The notes under the pieces are model-generated. The model did not search any database and was not told the origin of the DNA. It saw nothing but the letters and a program-made list of their open reading frames with translations. A stretch of DNA of 64,000 nucleotides from an uncultured Gellertiella sp. (GTDB taxonomy: Bacteria > Pseudomonadota > Alphaproteobacteria > Rhizobiales > Rhizobiaceae), in NCBI RefSeq assembly GCF_963457605.1, contig NZ_OY735139.1:3502001-3566000 (forward strand). Direction: 5' to 3'. Both the position numbers and the translations under genes were made by a program. Below, piece by piece: positions 1-6,396 of the stretch (the first letter of the stretch is position 1; each line of letters opens with the position of its first letter).

Positions 1-1
1 G

Positions 2-205
2 CAGTGGCGACCGCATGTGCGCGCCTTTTTCGGTGAGGTCGGAGTGGAAATCCTGATGGACATGGTTGTCGAAGGCTCGGTCACGTTTGATGATCTTGCA
101 AAGGCCATCTCCTTCTGGGATGTCGACGAGGACTATGAAAATGCGCGATGGATACGGGAAATGGCTGCCATCCCGGTGGCAAAAGCTGATGGAGCTGACG
201 CTTAG
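2..205 (+). CDS. 3' end of a hypothetical protein (partial)
   Basis: The frame is open from base 2, so this is the C-terminal part (about 67 residues) of a gene that begins before the window. A GTG at 17 could in principle start a 62-residue protein, but the frame continues upstream of it and no clear ribosome binding site precedes it. The visible segment is acidic with many aromatic residues (QWRPHVRAFFGEVGVEI... to ...AKADGADA), and I recognise no domain. The stop codon TAG (203-205) is made of the TA target dinucleotide plus the first G of the adjoining MITE, so the insertion may have changed or truncated the original C-terminus. Confidence 0.45.
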   Translation, partial: QWRPHVRAFFGEVGVEILMDMVVEGSVTFDDLAKAISFWDVDEDYENARWIREMAAIPVAKADGADA

Positions 206-303
206 AGTCTGTCAGGTTCATATTGAACCAGACAGACTCTAGGGCCCTTTGTTTTCGTTTGTCCTTTCGGGAAAACCGGATTCCACTTTTCCCTGACAAA
301 CTC
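205..303. repeat. MITE copy A (IS630-derived, about 99 bp)
   Basis: The element is flanked by TA (203-204 and 304-305). Its ends are GAGTCTGTCAGG on the left and, read inward from the right, GAGTTTGTCAGG. The left 35 bases form a hairpin (GAGTCTGTC... pairing with ...GACAGACTC, 205-239), followed by a T-rich stretch. It has no coding capacity. Related copies lie at 11929-12046 and about 21541-21604. The outer 11 bases of the left end match the terminal inverted repeat of the IS630-family element inserted next to it, so the IS transposase could move it in trans (inference). Confidence 0.85.
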
Positions 304-305
304 TA

Positions 306-1354
306 GAGTCTGTCAGTGACAAATTGAATCTGGAGGGATTCCAATTTTGTGTTTTTTCTGATTCAAGCATCTTGCTGGAAGGGAGGCCAGCAAGGATGGT
401 GAAGCCTCTTTCTCTTGATTTGCGGGCCCGGGTGGCGGATGCGTTGACGGGTGGCATGACTGTTCGCGCGGCGGCGGAACGGTTTGGAATATCGGTCGCC
501 TCGGCGGTTCGGATCGGTCAGCTTTCGCGCTCGGGCAAAGGGCTGCTGCCATCGAAAATTGGCGGCCATGTCAAGCCCATTCTGAGCGGTGACCTGGCAG
601 AGAAGGTGCGCCAGCGGCTGGCCGCAAAGTCTGACTGGACGGTCAGAGCCCTTGCCGCCGATCTTCAGTCGTTTGGCATCCATGTATCACACGATACGGT
701 GTGGCGGTTCCTGCGCAGCCAGGGAAATACCTTTAAAAAAAACGCTGGTAGCCAGTGAGCAGGACAGGCCGAAAGTGGCAAGGTTCAGAGCGCGTTGGAA
801 GGCCCATCAGCACCGGATTGATCCGGAACGGCTTGTTTTCATTGATGAGACCTGGGTCAAGACCAACATGACGCGGACCTGCGGCTGGTGCCCGCGCGGT
901 CAGCCCCTGATCGCGAAGGTGCCGCATGGCCACTGGAAAACACTGACCTTTTTGGCCGGGCTGCGGCGCAACGGCATCGTTGCGCCTTTCGTGCTCGACG
1001 GCCCCATCAACAGTATCGCCTTTACAGCATGGGTTCAGCAATGTCTTGTCCCCGTGCTGAAAGCCGGTGACATTGTCGTCCTCGACAACCTGGGCAGCCA
1101 CAAATGCAAGGCCGCCAGCGAGGCGGTGCGGGCACAAGGGGCTCGCATGTTCTTTCTGCCGCCCTATTCACCAGACCTCAATCCAATCGAAATGATGTTC
1201 TCAAAGCTGAAAACGCTCGTCCGCAAAGCCGAGGAGCGAACCATTGAAACGACTTGGCGTCGCATCGGAGAACTCCTCAAAGAATTTACCCCTGAAGAAT
1301 GCTCGCGATACATCACGCATGCAGGATATGCTTCTATCTAAAACTGACAGACTC
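306..1354 (+). mobile_element. IS630-family insertion sequence, 1049 bp, complete
   Basis: Perfect 12-bp terminal inverted repeats GAGTCTGTCAGT (306-317) and ACTGACAGACTC (1343-1354) are flanked by TA (304-305 and 1355-1356), the target duplication typical of the IS630/Tc1-mariner superfamily. It carries one transposase gene spread over two reading frames. It lies at the right end of MITE copy A and uses the same TA, so both elements favour a CTAG site. The right flank begins GAGTTTG, which resembles another MITE end. The element separates degP from whatever lay upstream. Confidence 0.9.
396..1341 (+). CDS. IS630-family transposase, two frames (likely programmed frameshift)
   Basis: DDE transposase that cuts and joins the IS ends at TA targets. 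The first frame (396-758) starts MVKPLSLDLRARV and encodes the N-terminal helix-turn-helix region to VWRFLRSQGNTFKK. The second frame (open to 1341) encodes the catalytic domain with FIDETW, VLDNLGSHK and PDLNPIE, so all three DDE carboxylates are present. The frames meet at a run of eight A (735-742). Many IS630-family elements fuse two frames by ribosomal slippage on such a run; the alternative is an inactivating indel. The fused product would be about 315 residues, normal for the family. ATG 396 follows a GGGAGG-like site. Confidence 0.85.
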
Positions 1355-1493
1355 TAGAGTTTGCCCCGACCCCGCAACATTACCAATATTTCATGCGCCA
1401 GACAGTTACTGGTAAGGTCTCTGCCCCTATATCTCTGTCATCAACTTCACCGCCACCGGTAAACGGCGGAGACAAGAGAGAAGGCAGACGACC

Positions 1494-3050
1494 ATGGTCA
1501 CGCAGAAGACTGGACTTTTTTCCGTAAAATCCCTGCTGAAGGCTTCGGCCCTTTCGGCATTGACCGCCGGTGTCATCGTCACGGGCATCCCGCATGGCAT
1601 TCTTGCCGCCCGCGCGGATGCGGTCGCGGTGCAGGCACCCGCGGTGCCGAGCTTTGCCGATGTGGTCGGCGCGGTCACGCCCGCCGTGGTGTCCGTCCGG
1701 GTCCAGTCGAATGTCGAGCAGACCGCCGATGACGGCAACGGCTTCTCCTTCAATTTCGGCGGCGAGGATTTCGACCAGCTGCCCGACGATCACCCGCTGA
1801 AGCGGCTGTTCAAGCAGTTCGGCGGCCAGCTGCCCGGCAGTGGCCAGAACCAGACGCCGCACAAGCTTCCGCATGGCAAGGGTCACCTGCGTCCCGTTGC
1901 GCAAGGCTCCGGCTTCTTCATCTCCGGGGATGGCTATATCGTCACCAACAATCACGTGGTCAGCGATGGCCAGGCCTATACGGTGGTGCTCAATGATGGC
2001 ACCGAGCTGGATGCCAAGCTGGTCGGCAAGGACAGCCGCACCGATCTCGCCGTGCTGAAGGTCGATGCCAAGCGCAACTTCACCTATGTGAAATTTGCCG
2101 ATGACGCGAAGGTCCGGGTCGGCGACTGGGTGGTTGCTGTCGGCAATCCCTTCGGCCTTGGCGGCACCGTGACGGCGGGCATCATCTCGGCGCGCGGCCG
2201 CGATATCGGCTCCGGCCCCTATGACGACTATCTGCAGGTCGATGCCGCCGTCAACAAGGGCAATTCCGGTGGCCCGACCTTCAACCTGTCCGGCGAAGTG
2301 GTCGGCATCAACACCGCGATCTTCTCGCCCTCCGGCGGCAATGTCGGCATCGCCTTCGCCATTCCCTCCACCATCGCCCAGACCGTGGTGCAGGATCTGA
2401 TCAAGACCGGTTCGGTGTCGCGTGGCTGGCTCGGCGTGCAGATCCAGCCCGTCACCCAGGATATCGCCGATTCCCTCGGCCTTGCCGAAGCCTCCGGCGC
2501 GCTGGTGGTTGCCCCGCAGGAAGGTTCGCCCGGCCAGAAGGCCGGGATGATGAAGGGCGACGTGGTCACCGCCGTCAATGGCGAACCGGTGAAGGATGCC
2601 CGCGACCTCTCGCGCCGCATCGGCTCGACGGCGCCCGGCACCAAGGTGGAAGTGACGCTCTGGCGCAATGGCAAGTCCGAGGTGGTGCAACTGACGCTGG
2701 GCAACCTGCCTGCCGAACAGAAGCAGGCCTCCGCCGATGACCAGACCCAGCCCGACGACCAGACCCCCTCGACCGACAAGGCGCTTGCCGGACTCGGCCT
2801 GACGGTCTCCCCCGCCGATGGTGGCAAGGGCGTGACGGTCACGCAGGTCGATCCGGACTCCGATGCCGCCGACAAGGGCCTGAAGCAGGGCGAAACCATC
2901 ACCTCGGTCAACAACCACGAGGTCAGGACCGTCGCCGACATCGAAAAGGCCCTCGACAAGGCCCGCAACGACGGCCGCAAGAAGGCGCTGTTCCAGATCG
3001 AATCGACCGAAGGCACCCGCTTCATGGCACTGGATATCGCCAGGGGGTGA
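1494..3050 (+). CDS. degP: Do-like periplasmic serine endoprotease DegP/HtrA
   Basis: Degrades or refolds damaged envelope proteins in the periplasm. It has 518 residues, an N-terminal hydrophobic segment (about 15-32) with an AARADA cleavage-like site, a trypsin-like domain with His154 (TNNHVVSD), Asp184 (RTDLAVLKV) and Ser258 (GNSGGP), and two PDZ domains (about 300-400 and 425-515). The acidic and Gln-rich insert at about 75-130 corresponds to the LA loop. A response regulator and sensor kinase follow on the same strand after 222 bases; linkage of a DegP to such a pair is common in rhizobia and suggests an envelope-stress circuit (inference). The IS630 copy ends about 140 bases upstream and may affect its promoter. 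Confidence 0.95.
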   Translation: MVTQKTGLFSVKSLLKASALSALTAGVIVTGIPHGILAARADAVAVQAPAVPSFADVVGAVTPAVVSVRVQSNVEQTADDGNGFSFNFGGEDFDQLPDDHPLKRLFKQFGGQLPGSGQNQTPHKLPHGKGHLRPVAQGSGFFISGDGYIVTNNHVVSDGQAYTVVLNDGTELDAKLVGKDSRTDLAVLKVDAKRNFTYVKFADDAKVRVGDWVVAVGNPFGLGGTVTAGIISARGRDIGSGPYDDYLQVDAAVNKGNSGGPTFNLSGEVVGINTAIFSPSGGNVGIAFAIPSTIAQTVVQDLIKTGSVSRGWLGVQIQPVTQDIADSLGLAEASGALVVAPQEGSPGQKAGMMKGDVVTAVNGEPVKDARDLSRRIGSTAPGTKVEVTLWRNGKSEVVQLTLGNLPAEQKQASADDQTQPDDQTPSTDKALAGLGLTVSPADGGKGVTVTQVDPDSDAADKGLKQGETITSVNNHEVRTVADIEKALDKARNDGRKKALFQIESTEGTRFMALDIARG

Positions 3051-3156
3051 GGCTGACGGCTCCCCCGGGGGGAATTGCTCAAGGAGAGGGTGGGGCATCT
3101 TGTGTCACAAAAGATGTCCCACCTCGGGCCTGCCCTCACCCCGGCCCTGCCCCAAC

Positions 3157-3173
3157 GCAAACCGGAGGTTTGC
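3157..3173. repeat. Palindrome in the degP-regulator gap
   Basis: GCAAACC and GGTTTGC pair as 7-bp arms around GGA in a C-rich context (CCCTCACCCCGGCCCTGCCCC just before, GAGGGGCAG just after, which can extend the stem). This looks like a REP-type intergenic hairpin and may end degP transcription or stabilise its mRNA. No second copy was found in this window. Confidence 0.45.
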
Positions 3174-3272
3174 ACGAGGGGCAGCGGTGGGGGTAGGCCC
3201 GATGCGCCAAGGAATGTGTTGCGCACCTCACCACATCCCCCGGATTGCGCGATTATTGCATGAGGCGCTAAG

Positions 3273-3959
3273 ATGACCTCCATGAAGATACTGGTGATTG
3301 AAGACGATCTTGAAGCGGCGGCCTATCTGGTCAAGGCGTTCAGGGAGGCGGGAGTTGTGGCCGATCATGCCAGCGATGGTGAAAGCGGCCTGTTCATGGG
3401 GCTGGAGAACAGCTATGACGTCCTGGTGATCGACCGGATGCTGCCGCGTCGCGACGGGCTTTCGGTGATTGCCGAGCTGCGCCGCAAGGGCGTGCACACG
3501 CCGGTGCTGATTCTGTCTGCCCTTGGCCAGGTGGATGACCGGGTGACCGGGCTTCGCGCCGGGGGCGACGATTACCTGCCGAAACCCTATGCCTTCAGCG
3601 AGCTGCTCGCCCGGGTCGAGGTGCTTGGCCGCCGCAAGGGCACGCCCGAACAGGACATGGTCTACCGGGTCGGCGATCTCGAGCTGGACCGGCTTTCCCA
3701 CACCGCACGCCGGGCAGGCAGGGACCTGCTGCTGCAGCCGCGCGAATTCCGGCTGCTGGAATACCTGATGAAGAATGCGGGCCAGGTGGTGACCCGCACC
3801 ATGCTGCTCGAACATGTCTGGGATTACCATTTCGACCCGCAGACCAATGTCATCGACGTCCATATCTCGCGGCTGCGCGCCAAGATCGAGAAGCCCGATT
3901 GTGCGCCGCTGCTGAAGACCATTCGCGGGGCGGGTTACATGATCAAGGACGGGGAGTGA
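3273..3959 (+). CDS. OmpR-family response regulator
   Basis: Cytoplasmic transcription regulator of 228 residues. The receiver domain has the acidic pair in VIEDDLEAA, phosphoacceptor Asp54 (VIDRMLP) and Lys104 (YLPKPYAF). The C-terminal winged helix (about 130-226) shows the usual FRLLEYLMKNAGQVVTR and NVIDVHISRLRAKIE segments and the RGAGYM end. The kinase gene starts 6 bases after its stop, so the two form a pair. ATG 3282 is an alternative start (MKILVIEDD). Targets are unknown; downstream of degP, a role in envelope homeostasis is plausible. Confidence 0.92.
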   Translation: MTSMKILVIEDDLEAAAYLVKAFREAGVVADHASDGESGLFMGLENSYDVLVIDRMLPRRDGLSVIAELRRKGVHTPVLILSALGQVDDRVTGLRAGGDDYLPKPYAFSELLARVEVLGRRKGTPEQDMVYRVGDLELDRLSHTARRAGRDLLLQPREFRLLEYLMKNAGQVVTRTMLLEHVWDYHFDPQTNVIDVHISRLRAKIEKPDCAPLLKTIRGAGYMIKDGE

Positions 3960-3965
3960 CCGGGC

Positions 3966-5363
3966 ATGTCCCGCTTTCGCCTGCTGTTCATGTCCACGGC
4001 GGTCCGCCTTTCCGCCATTTACATCATCCTGTTTGCGCTGGCCGCAGGCACGCTGGTCTTCTATGTCACCGCGATGTCGGAACGGCTGCTGGTGTCGGAA
4101 ATCCGCGAGACCCTGAACCAGGAAGTCACCGATGTCCAGGCAGCCTATGAGCGCGGCGGCGTGGCAAGGCTGGCGCGCACCATGGAGGTGCGGGCCCGCC
4201 AGCCCGGCGCCAATCTCTACCTGATTGCCGGGCCGACGGGCGAAGTGCTGGCCGGCAATGTCGCCTCGGTTCCGCCCGGCATATTCGACCAGCAGGGCTG
4301 GACGGAGCAGCCCTTTGCCTACCAGCGCTATCAGGAGACGCTACGCCATCCGCGCATGGCGATTGCCAATGTGTTCTTCCTCGACAACGGCATGCGCATC
4401 CTGATCGGCCGCGACCTTGCCGAACCGGGGGCGCTGAGGATGCTGGTGCGCCGCGCCGTCTTCGTCACGGTCGGTGCGCTCGGGGTCGGGGCGATCCTGC
4501 TCTGGCTGCTGATCGGCCGCAACGCCCTGCGCCGCATCGACCGGATTTCCGATGCCAGCAAGAAGATCATGGCCGGAGACCTGACCCAGCGCCTGCCGTT
4601 TGGCGGGTCCGGCGACGAATTCGACCGGCTGTCGGTGTCGCTGAACAGCATGCTGGAAAGGATCGCCAGACTCGACGAGGGGCTGCGGCAGGTCTCCGAC
4701 AATATTGCCCATGACCTGAAGACACCGCTGACGCGGCTGCGCAACCGCGCCGCCGAAACGCTGGAGACCGGCGATGGCGACCAGCGCCGCGCCGGCCTTG
4801 AAGGCATCATCGCCGAATCCGACCAGCTCATCCGCACCTTCGACGCGCTGCTGATGATTTCAAGGGTCGAGGCCGGCTCGCAGGCCGCGATGCTGTCGGA
4901 TCTCGATCTCTCCGCCATCGCCGCCGATTGCGTCGAGCTTTACGAACCCGTCGCCGAAGAGGCGGGCTTCCGGCTGGAAGGCACGATTGCCCCCGGTATC
5001 GGCATTTCCGGCAACCGGGAACTGATCGGCCAGACGCTCGCCAATCTCATCGACAATGCCATCAAATATGCCGATGGCAACGCGTCCGAGCGGCTGATCC
5101 GCGTCAGCCTCGCACGCGCGGGGGAGGGTGTTGCGCTCGCCATATCCGACCATGGCCGCGGCATCCCCGAAGACCGCCGCGCCGATGTGGTCAAACGCTT
5201 CGTCCGACTCGACGAAAGCCGCTCCAAACCCGGCACCGGCCTCGGACTTGCACTCGCCGGTGCCGTCATGGACCTGCACGGCGGCAGGCTCACACTGTCG
5301 GATACCGACCCGGAAAAGACCGCTCACCCCGGGCTGACGGTGACATTGCGCTTCCGGGGATGA
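3966..5363 (+). CDS. Sensor histidine kinase, partner of the preceding regulator
   Basis: Inner-membrane kinase of 465 residues. Two membrane segments (about 13-36 and 166-187) enclose a periplasmic sensor region of about 130 residues, followed by a HAMP linker (RNALRRIDRISDASKKIMAGD), the HisKA box with its phosphorylated His (NIAHDLKTPLTRL), and an ATPase domain with N (NLIDNAIKYA), G1 (DHGRGIP) and G2 (GTGLGLALAGAV) boxes. This is EnvZ/CpxA-like architecture. It is probably co-transcribed with the regulator. The signal sensed cannot be read from the sequence. Confidence 0.92.
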   Translation: MSRFRLLFMSTAVRLSAIYIILFALAAGTLVFYVTAMSERLLVSEIRETLNQEVTDVQAAYERGGVARLARTMEVRARQPGANLYLIAGPTGEVLAGNVASVPPGIFDQQGWTEQPFAYQRYQETLRHPRMAIANVFFLDNGMRILIGRDLAEPGALRMLVRRAVFVTVGALGVGAILLWLLIGRNALRRIDRISDASKKIMAGDLTQRLPFGGSGDEFDRLSVSLNSMLERIARLDEGLRQVSDNIAHDLKTPLTRLRNRAAETLETGDGDQRRAGLEGIIAESDQLIRTFDALLMISRVEAGSQAAMLSDLDLSAIAADCVELYEPVAEEAGFRLEGTIAPGIGISGNRELIGQTLANLIDNAIKYADGNASERLIRVSLARAGEGVALAISDHGRGIPEDRRADVVKRFVRLDESRSKPGTGLGLALAGAVMDLHGGRLTLSDTDPEKTAHPGLTVTLRFRG

Positions 5364-5432
5364 GGGGATTTACAGCGGTTGCTTGCGTCCTGTCTCACGT
5401 CAGGCTTATTTTAGTTAGTTAATGCTAATGTA

Positions 5433-5470
5433 AAGTTGTCGGTTGACAACTTCGTATAGTTGCCTATGAT
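5433..5470 (+). promoter_or_regulatory. Promoter and overlapping operator of the toxin-antitoxin-like pair
   Basis: TTGACA (5443-5448), 16 bases, TATGAT (5465-5470) is a good sigma-70-type promoter. The inverted repeat AAGTTGTC (5433-5440), four bases, GACAACTT (5445-5452) is perfect and covers the -35 box. GGAGG (about 5472) and ATG 5486 follow at once, so the leader is very short. A protein bound at the repeat would block the promoter, the classic arrangement for autoregulated toxin-antitoxin operons (inference). Confidence 0.7.
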
Positions 5471-5485
5471 GGAGGAAAGATCACG

Positions 5486-5734
5486 ATGCGGCGACGGCAT
5501 CAGAACCCCGAGATCGAGGATGCCTTGCGTCACACGGAAGCAAAGGGCTGGCGAATTGATGTTGGCGGCAGTCACGCATGGGGCAAGATGAAGTGTCCCG
5601 TCAGGCACGATGATTGTCGATGTGGCGAGTTTTGCCTGACCAGTATCTGGAGCAAGCCGAAGAACCCCGGCAACCATGCACGCGCCCTCAGGCGTGTCGT
5701 GGATAAATGTGTTTATGACAAGGACGAAAGCTGA
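5486..5734 (+). CDS. HicA-like small protein, putative toxin
   Basis: 82 residues, basic. The segment KGWRIDVGGSHAWGKM (about 20-35) matches the core of HicA mRNA interferases, whose catalytic His sits in a GSH motif; here it would be His30. Unlike classical HicA it carries a cysteine cluster (Cys37, Cys44, Cys46, Cys50) that could bind a metal. I know this family as a widespread uncharacterised conserved protein; the toxin function is inferred from the motif, the small size and the overlapping regulator gene. Start ATG 5486 is set by GGAGG 10-14 bases upstream. The stop TGA overlaps the next ATG by one base, implying translational coupling. Confidence 0.75.
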   Translation: MRRRHQNPEIEDALRHTEAKGWRIDVGGSHAWGKMKCPVRHDDCRCGEFCLTSIWSKPKNPGNHARALRRVVDKCVYDKDES

Positions 5735-6291
5735 TGCAGGATTTCATCTTTACCCTGAAATTTGCCCTGCCTGCCGATGAGACGGATTTCGACCAGCTGG
5801 TCGAGCGGCTGGGGGAGGCGGGTTGTACGGACGGATTGCCGGGGATCGGCATGGCCGGGCGGCTGGCCGTGGAGTTCACGCGCGAGGCCGCGTCCGCAGC
5901 CGATGCCCTTGCGACGGCACTCGGTGATGTCGAAAGCGCCATTCCCGGCATACGGCTGGTGGAGGCCTGCCCGGATTATGTCGGCCTCAGCGACATCGCC
6001 GACTGCCTCGGCGTCACCCGCCAGGCAATGCGCAAGACCATGCATGCCCATGCCGATTTTCCCTTGCCGGTCCATGAAGGCTCGGCTTCGATCTGGCATC
6101 TGGTCGATGTGCTTGACTGGATGAATGCCCGCCGGAAAGGCGCGGTTCCCGCCTCGCTCGTCGACACCGCGCGTGCGGCGCATGGGCTCAACCAGAGCCG
6201 CAGGCCCCGGACTGGCCAGAAGTCGGGCCAGAAGTCGGGCGAGAGGTCGGGCGAGAAGGCTGGCATCGGGCGGCTGAAAATCAGCGCCTGA
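5734..6291 (+). CDS. HTH protein paired with the HicA-like gene, putative antitoxin
   Basis: 185 residues. Residues 1-75 (DFIFTLKFALPADE to EFTREAASAADAL) form an alpha/beta domain seen in a conserved family always predicted to bind DNA. Residues about 85-130 (VGLSDIADCLGVTRQAMRKTM to WHLVDVLDWM) look like an AlpA/MerR-type helix-turn-helix. The C-terminus is a Gly/Lys/Arg-rich tail with four tetrapeptide repeats (GQKS, GQKS, GERS, GEKA). Translation is coupled to the HicA-like gene by the ATGA-type overlap. It probably binds the inverted repeat at 5433-5452 and neutralises its partner (inference). Confidence 0.7.
   Translation: MQDFIFTLKFALPADETDFDQLVERLGEAGCTDGLPGIGMAGRLAVEFTREAASAADALATALGDVESAIPGIRLVEACPDYVGLSDIADCLGVTRQAMRKTMHAHADFPLPVHEGSASIWHLVDVLDWMNARRKGAVPASLVDTARAAHGLNQSRRPRTGQKSGQKSGERSGEKAGIGRLKISA
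6214..6261 (+). repeat. 12-bp tandem repeat, four units
   Basis: Four in-frame copies of a 12-base unit close to GGCCAGAAGTCG lie inside the 3' end of the putative antitoxin gene and encode the GQKS-like tetrapeptides. The first two are identical and the others differ by a few bases. Such a tract could change copy number by slippage without breaking the frame. Confidence 0.85.
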
Positions 6292-6396
6292 GCCGGCGGG
6301 CGCATTCACCGTTTCCCTTGACGCCACCGCCTGCTACATCTCGCCCCGTGCGGAACCACAAGCAGCGTCCGCAGCCAATGGGGGAGCATAGCAAGC

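Noticed and set aside
1380-3098. Long minus-strand open frame opposite degP
   Set aside because: It is a shadow of a high-GC coding sequence; the translation is low-complexity and lacks family motifs, while degP on the plus strand has its full catalytic triad.
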